This document shows, piece by piece, positions 19,401 to 28,578 of a stretch of DNA of 51,709 nt. The position numbers and the translations under genes are program-made. Position 1 is the stretch's first letter. The number at the start of each line of letters is the position of its first letter. Below the pieces are notes generated by a model, which worked only from the letters and a program-made list of their open reading frames with translations, ran no database searches and was not told the origin of the DNA. The stretch comes from an uncultured Bacteroidales bacterium (GTDB lineage: Bacteria > Bacteroidota > Bacteroidia > Bacteroidales > Paludibacteraceae): positions 1 through 51,709 of the forward strand of contig CACYHE010000020.1 of assembly GCA_902774185.1 (NCBI GenBank). The letters run 5' to 3'.

Positions 19401-22400
19401 TTGGTTCATGTTGACGAAGATCGAATCCGGATCCGTCGGTTCATAGGTCTTACCCGGGATATAGAGATTACCGCAGATGGTATCGTTATGGATTTCTTCA
19501 TCCAGATAGTGATCAATCATCGGTACGAACGTGACAACATGATCCTTGTTGACGCTCTTGAGGGTATAACATACGGTGGTGTCGTTGTAGCCATCACCTA
19601 CGATACCTTGATAGTCCACACGCAAGATGACATGCGACGGGAGTTCCTCATCTGCTTTCTCCTTACATGCCGTATTGGCCTGATAGGCGATCAACGGCGG
19701 CTTGGTAGCGAAGATACACATATCATCGATGATGAAGTCGTTTCCGTCCCAGTCGGACGACACGTTGTAGATGCGTACGCGGAAGTGTTGGTAGTCGATA
19801 TTCTCGTCAAAGACGATCGGGAAGTATATCTGGCTCCACTGACTCGAGGGCTTGATACCTCCCGTGGTATAAGAGGTGATATCATCCCAATCGGTTCCGT
19901 TGACCGATCCTTGCACGCTAAAGGTGAAGTTCGGGTCCGCCTTGCCGTTCTGGCTACTGGGGTTGCACACATAGCCGGAGAAGAACATCTTCTGTCCGGA
20001 GCATAGATGCGTCTCCAAAGAGAGTGCGGCTACCTGACCGGACGACGACATACCGTCGCAGTAGATCATGTATCCGTTGGAGGCTCCTCCGTGTTGCTCC
20101 ATCGGACGCCAATAGGACGTCACATCATCTCCCCAATGGTCTGCTGTCGGGATGCGGTTGATCAGACCGTACTCACCATGGTTCGGGAAGTCAGAGTGGA
20201 CGTGCAGTCGGTTGTGGGGCAGGTCGGGTGTCTCGGGATACGTATAGCCGTACGAAGCATCCGCCCACGGCAGCGGGTGAGGATAGATCGTATATTCGGG
20301 TCCCGGCCTGTTGTAGTCGAAATTCAGCCGCTCCAGCACTTCGTAGTGCTGCTCTATATCGTCGTTGGTGATCAAGGCTTTGACATTACCTGCCTTATCT
20401 TTCGTCTCCGCCAACGGACCGTACTTGCCGGGCTTGTGATATATCAGCTTATAGCGGCAGATATTGAACATATACTTACCATCCGCCGGTTCTTCATCAT
20501 CGGGGTCTAATTCTGTACCGGCATGGGGACTACTCTTACTCTGCGCGCGCAAACAATAATATACGGTGTCAAACTCCTGCCCGTTGGTGATGTTTTCCTT
20601 CTTCGGTACTTTCAGGAAGTCGTCGCTCACGGTTGTCGGGTGGTTGCATATGGTGTATTTTTGGGTCTTGGGGTTGTAGGTGTACCATTGGCAGGTAGCA
20701 TCCCAACCGCCGCACCAGATCATCGTATCCTTGCGCTCAGCGTTCCAACCGAAGTCGGACCAGTGATCATCGCGCATATAGTAACCTAATAGCGACTCCG
20801 ACTGTTTCGTTGTTTGCAGGTGCTCGAGGATGTAACGTTGCTCGGTGGAGAGCAGCAGTTCGTTGCCCAGCGGAGCCATCATGACATGATCCTCCATGTA
20901 TTTCTCGTTCGCCAAGGGGAAGACCTTATCGATATGCTCTCCTTCTCCTTCAGGAATTTTAGTCTTGAAGCCATCCAGACGCGCTGCCATCTCCGTCCAT
21001 GGGCGCAACTCAAAGACCTCACGCAGCGAGAGCGTCGGTTCGGGGATGCGCTGCATGGTGTCCATCATCGCGGTATCCACCTGGTTCTTGTACCTCAAGG
21101 ACATAGGCAGGTTGTCGTAGTAGTTACTGATCTCAGCCGCATAGGTTACCGTCGGTTTGCTTGCATCTGGTACGCCGTATGTTGTGATCGGCGGTGCTAC
21201 ACGCGCAACCTTGACAGGAGGATTTTTCTTGTTGTCGTTATATTCTGCTGCTTTGTAATGGAAGACGGTATAGCGACCCATGGTCACCAGTTTCTTGCCT
21301 TTGCTATGATCGGCTTCATCTACCCACACCGAGTCACCGATGATACGGAACGGGAAGTTATAGGAGCCGCTCTTTCCGGAACCTGTATTACTCGGCTGTT
21401 TACGCCAGCTCTCTTCCGGTATATCCGAGTCGCCTATCTCGCCTGCGCCCTCACGGAACCAGCGCCACCAACCGAAGAAGTGGCTGTCGCGAATCGGCAA
21501 CTCCACATCCTGGTCGGGATAGTAGTAGAGGATTCGTTTGTTCTCGTGTACCTGCTGCATACCGTCGGCTCGTAGCGGATCGCCTGAAGCACCGGGAGAG
21601 TGAACCAGGTGCTGGTTGTTGGCATACTGGAAATAACTGGGTTGGGATACGGTCAACTGTTCGGTGACGACATACATCTTACTATCTATCATAACGATAT
21701 AGAAGATGCGTATATACGCCATACGCGGCGTACGGATACCGCTCTGCGTACATTCTACCGTGATGGAGGTTTTTCCCTTGCCGTCCACCGGGATGCGACA
21801 CCAACTCGGCGTATTACCGAATTCGTCCAAGAGTATTACCTCTGCCATGGCCGTACTGCTCAAATCCATACGGCCGGATACCGTTACGTCCTTTTCTTCC
21901 TTATCCAGCACCTCTATCGTCATGTTCGCTACGTCCAGCACGTGACGACCTGTGTGATTCGCTGTACCGAGGTTGAAGGTATAGGATACCGGATCGGTGA
22001 TCGTATTGGGGAAGGTATGGTTGTAGGCATCGTCGCCAATGACACATACGAGCGAGTCGTAGTTCGCTTCGTGGTAGGTCTTACGGATCAGCGGTATCTT
22101 CAGATCCGCATCGCTTACGGACCGGAACTTGCTCCAGTCGCCCTTGAAACGATATGCCGGCGCACCTTCCCGTAACGAGAGGGTAACCTGCAGCGTATCG
22201 ACGATATTGACGTACTTGCCGTCTATTGCTACATTCCTCGGGCTGGTTGGACGTTCCGAAGTGGAAACGGTGCTTCCCGTAAGACGGATGCCGCTCGTCG
22301 CAGGGCTTGGGGTGGATCCGCTATCGAACGTACGTTTGTCGGTGATGAGGCTGAAGGTCTGATTGGTTTTCCATTCACCATCTCTGCTCATCAGGTTAGA

Positions 22401-25400
22401 CATGTCGGTCTCCTGTTCGCGACAGCAATAAACCACGCTGCTACCCACCAACATCGAGTATTCCTTATACGCCTTGTAGGGCACCTGGATAGCTACCGAC
22501 ATGTCGGTGTTGTAATCGAAGATGACTGTATCGCGGTCGGGATAAGCACCGTTGTTGAGCAGGCTGTACTCTTGCTGCAGATAGCTCCATGAGAAAACGG
22601 AAGCATCAGCAGAATCAGCCACCAGTACCAGTTCGGCTCCATCACCGCCTGTCAGCCTGAATTTCAACCATTTATCAGCGCCATACTGGAGCTTCACCAG
22701 CTCCTCTTCGTTGGCATTGTCGTTGGTTAAAACATCCACGTAATGGTAGGTCAGCAGAGACGAGTCGCTTGCATGAACGCCGCCCTCGTCACCAACCTCA
22801 TCTCCAAGCATCTTGAAATAGCGGTTTACATAATACTCCGTCTTCAGCGCCAGTTGATTTGAATTCTCCGGGTTGTAGATGAAGCGCCACGGGGTGATAT
22901 ATTGCTTGTCGCTGTTGGTGGCATTGGCCGAACCTTTGATGAGCGGCGTATTGGATGTTCCCTCTTTATAGAGCATTCCGTCCTTGAGTGCAAATTGGCG
23001 GAAGATCAATCCGCCGGTACCCGCCATGATATAGTAGCGCTTTTTGCCGCTCTCTACCGACCAGATCAGTTCGTCGCCTTCCAGCGAGGTCTGTACCAGC
23101 GGCACACGTGCAGTCACGGGATATTCTTTGCCACCGTAGGTCACATTCATGGAGATAATCAAGGTATCATGGTTATCGACCTCTTTGTTCACCGCTTTCG
23201 TGGCGAGCGTGACGTGCTGATTCACCGCTTCGGGGACGTTGAAATAGGTTCCTTCCGAACTGAAGCGACATACGCCCGGACCGAGAGCCAGACTCGATGT
23301 TATGTCTTCGGAGTCAATAATCTCTTCTTCACCTATCGGATTACCGTTCACGTCAACCAATCGATGCGCGGTCACGTTCGCTAACGTGAAGTTAATCACC
23401 TGACTGTTGCCCGCCAGCGGGTTGAAGATATAGGACTTGAATTCGGGCTTCAGTACCAGATGGGTGATCGTTTCCCCGTAGTGATAGGTCTTCGTACGCA
23501 CGATCACATCGCGGGTACGAACCGAACCGTCTCCATTGACCTTCAGACCCGCGGCACCCTTCTTCCAACGGCCGTAGTACTGTTTGATCTTACTGATACC
23601 GCCATGACTCATCGTGATACGGAAGGTATCAACGATATCGATGTAATTGCCTTCCCCATCCTTCACATCGATCGGACTATTGAGACCGCTAACGATATCG
23701 TTGTGCCAGTGGTTGGAGGTCGTTACATGCGTCGCACGGTCTTCTTCCGCTACAGCGCTCACACGACTGTCACGAATGAACTCAAAATCCTGCGACACAC
23801 GGAAGTTCTTATCCAGATACAGGTTGTTCGGGTCTTTGATGATATCGGGGGCCGGGTGGAAATAGACCGTGTCGTTGCCCACCTTCGTTACCGCCAGCAG
23901 TTGCTTACCGATCATGGATGTCCATACCTGTTCGCGCGAATGCTCGCCGTTATGATAAGCAAACTCAATCGTATCGCGCCAAGTCCTCGTCGTATCCGGC
24001 AGCACCACATAGTGCTCATCTGCCACGCGGACACGCGAGATCTGGAAGGTCGTTGCTTCGCCTTCCGTCCGCACACCGTCGAATTGGTTGAGCGCCTCGT
24101 TGTAGTACACGAACGAAGAGTCTATGCTGGGACGAGGTTTACGGGTAATTACTCCTTCTTCCTTAAAGCCGGTAAAATAGTACTCAGACTTTAGTTTGGT
24201 ATTCTGCACATCCGCCACACTGTAGTCAGGCCAACCGGTTGCAGTAGCTTTGCTGGTGGAGGTGAAAGCACCCGCCCAGGAGTTGTTAGAAACGATCGTC
24301 ACCGGGTCCTTGAACGGAGTCTCCGGGTTTTCGTAATACAAACCTAAAAACTCATCATTCGCCGGCGCAAAATTGCTATAAAACAGTAACGAGTCTTTGG
24401 CTCCATACCGCCATTCACTGCGCGGGTCCAGGACGTATTCGTAAGATGTTTCATGCGCACACAACTCACAGGTGGGGTAACCTATCAACTTATACGTGCT
24501 GATGTAGTTCGGCTCGGTATTATAGGGGTCCGACATACCCTGATAGGTGTCGGTCCAGTCACCTACCGGACGAGCGCGGGCATAACGGTTGGTTTCGCCT
24601 ATCGGTTGGGTTAGGAAATAGCGCTTGCCGTTCGAATGCTCGAACGAGAAAGCGACATGATACGTACCGGTATAGGAACCTTGGGCATAGAGCGTCAGTA
24701 TGGAGTCATTGTTCTCTAATGTAACGCCACCCGGAAGGCTGGCAAAGTTAACCACATCGTTCGGCTGATAGGTCGTACCGCTGCCGTCTGCTTTGGTATT
24801 CCAACCCGTAAAGTTAAAACCGTTTACCAGTCGCGATTTCTCTACCGTCACGGTCGTCTGATCCTTCTCCGGATATTGGTCAGGCACATGGATACCCAAC
24901 AAACCGTTATAATCGTAGTGGATATGATATCTCGGATTCGCCAAGATAAACTCCATGTAGCCGTTCGGCTCCGAACGGGTGGCATAGATACGCGCCCAAC
25001 CGTCCATACCGCCCGTCACGTGTTGGGTATGATCCTCCAAAGGCACGGTATTTCCGGTTATAAACACACTCCATCCCGGGATGTCTATTCCCTCATCGGT
25101 CGGACTATACTCCGGACCGGAGAACATCGTTGCTTTGATTTGCAAAGCTGCGTAGGCATCGGTGATGTGCCACATCTCCTCGCACGTCCATATAGTACTG
25201 TCCGCGTTCGGGCGCATTTTGATGTTGGTACCGGTACTTATCTTGCAGAAATAACCTGCGGGCTTGAACTTCACGTTGAGGTTATCTACCGCCGAAGTTG
25301 TATCCGCTACCATCCGTCCGAATGCACCGGCAGGCGCCTTGAGGGTGTCTGCAAGACCTAATATCGTCAGTTCGCGGATCTGGGTGAACATGGAATGCGC

Positions 25401-26531
25401 CCCATTCGTACCCATCGTCTCTCCTTTGTCTTTGTCTTTATAGTCGTTATTGTGACCTACATAGTAATACGTACTGTCCGGCTCGGGCACATACATATAA
25501 TCCGTTTGGACACAATGCTCTTCGTCCGCCGAATTCATGCAGAACATGCGATCCATCGTATAGATCTTTCTAAACGCGGTACTATCGGACTTATCTATCG
25601 GGTTGCCTTCATTCTTACGATACCTTGTATAATCCTGCTCATCGGTTGCAAAGAAATAGCTGCTGCAACTGTTAATAGGATCATCCAAGAGATAGAGACG
25701 GAAGAGCGTTCGAGGGGTCTTATCGTGCTTGCTATCTGCATAGGCATAGGCAGCATGACCTTTGGTTATATTGCCTGCACCTGAAGTTAAGTTCCACGTC
25801 GATAGCGTCGTATTAATGGTTACCAAGCCGGCATTGGTATAGGATTGCGGACTGTTAGCCTTCGGGATTTCGAACATATAGACCTCGCGGTAGGTCATGC
25901 CCAGGAAACCCGTTCCCATCCTACTGTTGAAAGGTTTCGTGCCGCGGCCCAACGTACCATTCGGGTCAAAAGAAGAGAGACCGGCACGACCATCTACCGT
26001 AGGCACACCGCGATCAGTAGGAATGACGAACACAACATCACAGGCCTTTGGATCTTTGTAATCATTCACACCACTCGTCAGGTCGCCCAGGAACTTAAAC
26101 GCATCACTCGTTTTCAGTGTCTTACCGTCGTTCCAAATCGTATAAACGGTACCTTCTTTAGCGCCCAACGCTTTATTATCACGATTCAAAGGCGCACCCA
26201 CCTGCCATTCGTTCATCTCGGTTATTGTGTCAGCAGGGAGCAGTTTCATATACGTTCCCGGCCCATACCTGTAATAATCATAGCCCTGATAGCGGGTATA
26301 GTTACTAACGAAGAACTCCTCATCGTCTTCTTCTGTGCCGTTACCGTTCTTATCAACCCATACCGACAACAGGAACCGGTCACCCGGCTCCAGATTCACT
26401 ACCAAACCGGCATCCGTCGGTGTCCAACCCACACTAAACATCCGCATCGGAGTCAGGATTACACATGCCAAAAGTAGCGTGCGTAATACATATGATATAT
26501 GCTGCGATTTCATTCTCATATTCAAGTCCAT
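16419..26531 (-). CDS. Giant modular surface protein (3370 residues)
   Basis: Probably exported and cell-surface associated. It starts with a signal peptide (MKSQHISYVLRTLLLACVIL within the first 30 residues; in-frame ATGs at 26531, 26519 and 26513 are all possible). Around residues 530-620 is a Listeria-Bacteroides (InlB B-type) repeat with FNFTGWNTKADGSGTTY. At about 2150-2275 is a jelly-roll/MAM-like carbohydrate-binding-type module (GYMIYCDG to FIIDDMCIF) that is also present in the protein at 40578-45468, and the C-terminal halves of the two are related (NPTMAYIDI, LPPMRAIVL). The protein ends IIRNGHVYTMFGQRVK, the tail shared by three proteins here. The 10-kb frame is intact. Specific ligand unknown. 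Confidence 0.88.
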   Translation of the reverse strand: MDLNMRMKSQHISYVLRTLLLACVILTPMRMFSVGWTPTDAGLVVNLEPGDRFLLSVWVDKNGNGTEEDDEEFFVSNYTRYQGYDYYRYGPGTYMKLLPADTITEMNEWQVGAPLNRDNKALGAKEGTVYTIWNDGKTLKTSDAFKFLGDLTSGVNDYKDPKACDVVFVIPTDRGVPTVDGRAGLSSFDPNGTLGRGTKPFNSRMGTGFLGMTYREVYMFEIPKANSPQSYTNAGLVTINTTLSTWNLTSGAGNITKGHAAYAYADSKHDKTPRTLFRLYLLDDPINSCSSYFFATDEQDYTRYRKNEGNPIDKSDSTAFRKIYTMDRMFCMNSADEEHCVQTDYMYVPEPDSTYYYVGHNNDYKDKDKGETMGTNGAHSMFTQIRELTILGLADTLKAPAGAFGRMVADTTSAVDNLNVKFKPAGYFCKISTGTNIKMRPNADSTIWTCEEMWHITDAYAALQIKATMFSGPEYSPTDEGIDIPGWSVFITGNTVPLEDHTQHVTGGMDGWARIYATRSEPNGYMEFILANPRYHIHYDYNGLLGIHVPDQYPEKDQTTVTVEKSRLVNGFNFTGWNTKADGSGTTYQPNDVVNFASLPGGVTLENNDSILTLYAQGSYTGTYHVAFSFEHSNGKRYFLTQPIGETNRYARARPVGDWTDTYQGMSDPYNTEPNYISTYKLIGYPTCELCAHETSYEYVLDPRSEWRYGAKDSLLFYSNFAPANDEFLGLYYENPETPFKDPVTIVSNNSWAGAFTSTSKATATGWPDYSVADVQNTKLKSEYYFTGFKEEGVITRKPRPSIDSSFVYYNEALNQFDGVRTEGEATTFQISRVRVADEHYVVLPDTTRTWRDTIEFAYHNGEHSREQVWTSMIGKQLLAVTKVGNDTVYFHPAPDIIKDPNNLYLDKNFRVSQDFEFIRDSRVSAVAEEDRATHVTTSNHWHNDIVSGLNSPIDVKDGEGNYIDIVDTFRITMSHGGISKIKQYYGRWKKGAAGLKVNGDGSVRTRDVIVRTKTYHYGETITHLVLKPEFKSYIFNPLAGNSQVINFTLANVTAHRLVDVNGNPIGEEEIIDSEDITSSLALGPGVCRFSSEGTYFNVPEAVNQHVTLATKAVNKEVDNHDTLIISMNVTYGGKEYPVTARVPLVQTSLEGDELIWSVESGKKRYYIMAGTGGLIFRQFALKDGMLYKEGTSNTPLIKGSANATNSDKQYITPWRFIYNPENSNQLALKTEYYVNRYFKMLGDEVGDEGGVHASDSSLLTYHYVDVLTNDNANEEELVKLQYGADKWLKFRLTGGDGAELVLVADSADASVFSWSYLQQEYSLLNNGAYPDRDTVIFDYNTDMSVAIQVPYKAYKEYSMLVGSSVVYCCREQETDMSNLMSRDGEWKTNQTFSLITDKRTFDSGSTPSPATSGIRLTGSTVSTSERPTSPRNVAIDGKYVNIVDTLQVTLSLREGAPAYRFKGDWSKFRSVSDADLKIPLIRKTYHEANYDSLVCVIGDDAYNHTFPNTITDPVSYTFNLGTANHTGRHVLDVANMTIEVLDKEEKDVTVSGRMDLSSTAMAEVILLDEFGNTPSWCRIPVDGKGKTSITVECTQSGIRTPRMAYIRIFYIVMIDSKMYVVTEQLTVSQPSYFQYANNQHLVHSPGASGDPLRADGMQQVHENKRILYYYPDQDVELPIRDSHFFGWWRWFREGAGEIGDSDIPEESWRKQPSNTGSGKSGSYNFPFRIIGDSVWVDEADHSKGKKLVTMGRYTVFHYKAAEYNDNKKNPPVKVARVAPPITTYGVPDASKPTVTYAAEISNYYDNLPMSLRYKNQVDTAMMDTMQRIPEPTLSLREVFELRPWTEMAARLDGFKTKIPEGEGEHIDKVFPLANEKYMEDHVMMAPLGNELLLSTEQRYILEHLQTTKQSESLLGYYMRDDHWSDFGWNAERKDTMIWCGGWDATCQWYTYNPKTQKYTICNHPTTVSDDFLKVPKKENITNGQEFDTVYYCLRAQSKSSPHAGTELDPDDEEPADGKYMFNICRYKLIYHKPGKYGPLAETKDKAGNVKALITNDDIEQHYEVLERLNFDYNRPGPEYTIYPHPLPWADASYGYTYPETPDLPHNRLHVHSDFPNHGEYGLINRIPTADHWGDDVTSYWRPMEQHGGASNGYMIYCDGMSSSGQVAALSLETHLCSGQKMFFSGYVCNPSSQNGKADPNFTFSVQGSVNGTDWDDITSYTTGGIKPSSQWSQIYFPIVFDENIDYQHFRVRIYNVSSDWDGNDFIIDDMCIFATKPPLIAYQANTACKEKADEELPSHVILRVDYQGIVGDGYNDTTVCYTLKSVNKDHVVTFVPMIDHYLDEEIHNDTICGNLYIPGKTYEPTDPDSIFVNMNQLIDTFEVSRGVFKEGYIYEILEGDIRPVKYVVHNAFVNAIDTFTVHMSGNYKDMLSSLCGMTHHLQVSNQMVLELNGEEQPANESTDLCANSTYDIGLRVKGSLYLDSVAPISLNGTCVNDWLLYGDTADMTGSPKARYGYKYSDIVKVVKDILRCYPPGTENKNQFAPNLAAVSRNEMQRIKEAQSVTLDTTAHPYDILADLVDKGFLTLYKPIITASVYAGDSVQYVIFPILGTGTDTKQHSSVDVCPMPMLIKLKPQSSSAIPLIVGGLNRDSSEMELPVVVLADRMSANNEFTLKVDSIMERIGIASVKLSSTDDPDFQEGFHKLDLVPDLDYPQTEYYLKGHYITLRPASSNNYTMKQGYNYTFAIDLQTILGKDTLDGGCKVGTVPFTLAVVPDYLRWDPQDSIGSQWNKHGNWMGIDQYNRPMHATARFAPLSTTSIIIPAMTDGRPYPELPNLTEPATYDSVKQVGFQYNQCNTIRFLPDAAIGNQQYMNYSDVVVDMKLPNKKWAFRTAPVKGMISGDLFMADADNNGTTSLWEVGEFDAAGRSYKTGNASFWLSVYNTETKKINQSGPDSTRTASADWSKVTNALKLPLKEGQGLAIYSRTKSEKDAVVRLPKEDNIYYYYGTYGEKLYDLYEPNLQTFRNSVEVGNGEAGKLAFYPDGAYAEYTLTNGNDEQGNPISDTVFVFGNPTMAYIDIWGFIDDNSLRRRFDFMDERPSGASLYTSVSRAAAEATDNVITNPLRYLPPMRAIVLKKDAATSLTLRLNTSRVVTSPVSRPASAPRRVSASGLTRGIMTVTAKNPCSPRCTSRLLIGQGYHNTIREGEDAILTTINIDNYSNTNAPATPFNLYASEGTYGLSIDLRDEVINIPISFYISDMPYDPVTYLWFTGVNHIDGQLVLYDEQTDTERLIVDGIYLTIETPTHSHERRYYIRRPGYRPNDPDEPITTELEYYPIDDEQAVKIIWNDQVLIIRNGHVYTMFGQRVK

Positions 26532-26548
26532 TTAGCCGAAAAATCTTG

Positions 26549-26580
26549 TAAAGGTACTGCTTTTTATCGGAATATGCAAA
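26549..26580 (-). promoter_or_regulatory. Promoter of the giant surface-protein operon
   Basis: TTTG (26577-26580), 20 bases, TACCTTTA (26549-26556); the last base departs from the consensus G. Confidence 0.65.
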
Positions 26581-26649
26581 TTTATATCTATATCTTTGAC
26601 AAAAATATACGTTTTTTACAATTGACTTTGCATTTTACATAAGAAAAGC

Positions 26650-26663
26650 GTCCGCACTCGGAC
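26650..26663 (-). terminator. Weak terminator after the 52-residue peptide gene
   Basis: GTCCG/CGGAC with a 4-base loop, followed on the minus strand by GCTTTTCTTA. Confidence 0.45.
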
Positions 26664-26701
26664 ACCTTTCCCTTGATTTCAGTTTCTTCCTACCCCTATA
26701 T

Positions 26702-26731
26702 TATTTCATCATTTCATCATTTCATCATTCC
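26702..26731 (-). repeat. Octamer repeat (CATCATTT)
   Basis: Three to four CATCATTT-type units directly after the stop of the short peptide gene. Confidence 0.75.
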
Positions 26732-26735
26732 ACCA

Positions 26736-26894
26736 TTAGAATACCGCGGTACGATGAGGGGCACGACCTAATCCTTCCGGGTCACCGCCACCTCCGATAC
26801 TACCGGACGCACCGCCTTCACCGCTTTCACACAAAGCCGTCATCGCACGGAAAGGCAGAATCTCCAATGTGGGTTGTATGTATAGTTTTTTCAT
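26736..26894 (-). CDS. Short MKK-type peptide, 52 residues
   Basis: Begins MKKLYIQPTLEILPF, continues with TALCESGEGG and a Gly/Ser-rich and then basic end. The N-terminal pattern MKK-x-Y-x-x-P recurs in the peptides at 28700 and 45994, and short genes of this look are common in Bacteroidales; function unknown. The promoter starts transcription about 13 bases before ATG 26894, which excludes the longer upstream frame. It is not clearly a signal peptide or lipoprotein. Confidence 0.7.
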   Translation of the reverse strand: MKKLYIQPTLEILPFRAMTALCESGEGGASGSIGGGGDPEGLGRAPHRTAVF

Positions 26895-26913
26895 CAATTT
26901 TTCAAAAATTGTG

Positions 26914-26945
26914 CAAAGGTACGGCTTTTCCCACACATACGCAAG
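26914..26945 (-). promoter_or_regulatory. Promoter of the 52-residue peptide gene
   Basis: CTTG (26942-26945), 20 bases, TACCTTTG (26914-26921). The leader is very short. Confidence 0.75.
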
Positions 26946-27015
26946 TATATAGATGAATTATTGATATAAAATCAAGAAAAATCCATTCTTTTTTACGAAG
27001 AATCAAGAGTCTTTT

Positions 27016-28098
27016 CTAACTTAACCGGATTTTTATCTCGTCGAAAATGGCATTAGCATGTTTACTGTCTAAACCTACTTTTTTTGCCAATCGAAGGATA
27101 TCTGCGCGTTCGGGAAGAGGGTTATCATCCACGGAAGTGGTGTGGTAGTCACCGGCTGTACCGCATGGTAGTAAGTCGTAAGCCGGCGCAAATCGCCATC
27201 CCTTCTCATAGATAAAGGCGAAGTTCTTAGCATGGTCGTCACGGTTACCAATCAGCACATTAAAGCACATCAGGCGGTAGATCTTCCATAACTCTTCCAT
27301 CGAGTGCGATAAACGCGCAGAGATATTGAATAGATGCAGATAGTCGATACTCGGAATCTGATAGTCTGCCTGCAGGAGACCGGAAGCGCTGACCACATGC
27401 AGCTTGCGCCCCTCCACCCTGTCAAAACGCTTGACTCCAAAATATTGATCTTCGAATAGCTTCGTCTCCGGCATTTCAATACCGCATTGCTTGGCTAATA
27501 GTGAATATCGGTATTCTTCGCGCCCGATAGATTTCTTATCATTCTTGGCGCGGAACTTAATGAGCCACTCTTCGTTGCCTTGCTTCATAAAAATCTTCGG
27601 TCGTGCGCCGCCCGGCGAACCGCCTCGTTGAACCAGTTCGGCGATATGCTTACCCACATAGTTGTCGTCTTCAAGGATAGCGAATGATTCAGCTGCTATC
27701 TGCGCCAAGTCCATGTATGCTTGCGTGTGCTGAATACTCTTATCGGGACGATACTCCAATGCACCGCGGCCGTTACTGCCCACCAAACAAAGTTGTTGCA
27801 GCGGATTAAACGACAGACTGTTGATGCCTTGTTGCGCCAAATGGCGATGTAAGATCAGTTGCCCCCAACCATCAGGCAAACTATCGGAGAATACACCGAA
27901 ATGTCCGTCAAAAGGTTTATAGGGCGCAATCTTCAAACCCGGCGTCAGCGGTAACTCAAAAGGCGATATGCTGAATCCGTCTTGCAACCACTCTGCCGTA
28001 TATTCGAACGCACAAGTCTGCGGACGTTGCGGCGTAAGCGCCAAACGTCCTACCTGACGACCGTGCATCCACACTTCTATTTGCTGAACATCAATCAT
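27016..28098 (-). CDS. hipA: HipA-family serine/threonine kinase toxin
   Basis: A 360-residue HipA-like kinase; E. coli HipA phosphorylates glutamyl-tRNA synthetase and triggers dormancy, but the target here is unknown. It has the HipA N-terminal couple domain (GRLAL, FSISPFELPL), the SPGGARPK nucleotide-binding loop, the catalytic GNRDDHAKNF and metal-binding FAPAYDLLP. I use ATG 28098, which overlaps the hipB stop by 8 bases; ATG 28107 is also possible. It is somewhat shorter than E. coli HipA (440). It forms a pair with the HTH gene upstream. Confidence 0.93.
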   Translation of the reverse strand: MIDVQQIEVWMHGRQVGRLALTPQRPQTCAFEYTAEWLQDGFSISPFELPLTPGLKIAPYKPFDGHFGVFSDSLPDGWGQLILHRHLAQQGINSLSFNPLQQLCLVGSNGRGALEYRPDKSIQHTQAYMDLAQIAAESFAILEDDNYVGKHIAELVQRGGSPGGARPKIFMKQGNEEWLIKFRAKNDKKSIGREEYRYSLLAKQCGIEMPETKLFEDQYFGVKRFDRVEGRKLHVVSASGLLQADYQIPSIDYLHLFNISARLSHSMEELWKIYRLMCFNVLIGNRDDHAKNFAFIYEKGWRFAPAYDLLPCGTAGDYHTTSVDDNPLPERADILRLAKKVGLDSKHANAIFDEIKIRLS

Positions 28099-28390
28099 GG
28101 CGAACACGTTTGGCAGGTTTGGCTTGTGCTAACATATCATCCATCGTAGCCCATGAGGCACCGGCAAAAAGCGCATCGAAATCGCTCATACAATCCAACG
28201 CAAACGCTATTTGCAGCAAGCCGGACAAGGCTATCTGACCTTTTGTTTCGAAAAGCCGATACGTAGCCAACGGTATCCCAGCCTTCTGCGCCAGTTCCAC
28301 TTGGGTAAGGCGTAACGCCAACCTGCGCTGTTTCACACGCCCGGCTATCTCTTGTGCAACCGATGCGGGGGTCTTAAATGTATCTATCAT
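28091..28390 (-). CDS. hipB: HipB-like XRE-family antitoxin/repressor
   Basis: A 99-residue protein with an XRE helix-turn-helix (LRLTQVELAQKAGIPLATYRLFETKGQIALSGLLQIAFAL pattern, about residues 25-65, quoted here only by its key LTQVELAQKAGI core). Overlaps hipA by 8 bases. Two palindromic sites upstream of the promoter are the likely operators, giving autoregulation as in other hipBA pairs. Confidence 0.92.
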   Translation of the reverse strand: MIDTFKTPASVAQEIAGRVKQRRLALRLTQVELAQKAGIPLATYRLFETKGQIALSGLLQIAFALDCMSDFDALFAGASWATMDDMLAQAKPAKRVRHD

Positions 28391-28425
28391 ACCATTTACG
28401 ATTTGACGATTTACGATTTACGATT
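28389..28425 (-). repeat. Heptad repeat (ATTTACG) in the hipBA leader
   Basis: Four to five ATTTACG-type units, one with an 8-base variant, immediately before the hipB ATG. Confidence 0.85.
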
Positions 28426-28484
28426 AAAATCCGCGAATGTGCCTTTTTTCTCAAGCTTAAAAGCTCTCGATTAAAAATCCGCTG

Positions 28485-28516
28485 CAAAGGTACAACTTTT
28501 TTCTGATATATGCAAA
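28485..28516 (-). promoter_or_regulatory. hipBA promoter
   Basis: TTTG (28513-28516), 20 bases, TACCTTTG (28485-28492) on the minus strand; predicted start near 28478, about 88 bases before hipB. Confidence 0.8.
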
Positions 28517-28522
28517 TTTAAG

Positions 28523-28538
28523 TGCTAAAATATTAGCA
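28523..28538. promoter_or_regulatory. Palindromic operator 1 upstream of hipBA
   Basis: TGCTAA-AATA-TTAGCA, a perfect 6-base inverted repeat, centred about 52 bases upstream of the predicted start. Identical to operator 2 over 20 bases (28521-28540). Confidence 0.75.
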
Positions 28539-28562
28539 GTTAGTGCAATTTTTTGCTATAAG

Positions 28563-28578
28563 TGCTAAAATATTAGCA
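28563..28578. promoter_or_regulatory. Palindromic operator 2 upstream of hipBA
   Basis: Second exact copy of TGCTAA-AATA-TTAGCA, 40 bases (close to four helical turns) from the first, so both present the same face of the DNA. The surrounding 28391-28699 intergenic stretch otherwise holds only the promoter, the heptads and a terminator. Confidence 0.75.

Noticed and set aside
16431-26477. Many plus-strand open frames opposite the giant gene
   Set aside because: They are antisense readings of a high-GC-third-position gene; none has a recognisable domain, promoter or start context.
26532-28390. hipBA and neighbours as part of a larger defence island
   Set aside because: Neighbours are surface-protein and peptide genes; no restriction, Abi or other defence genes are adjacent.
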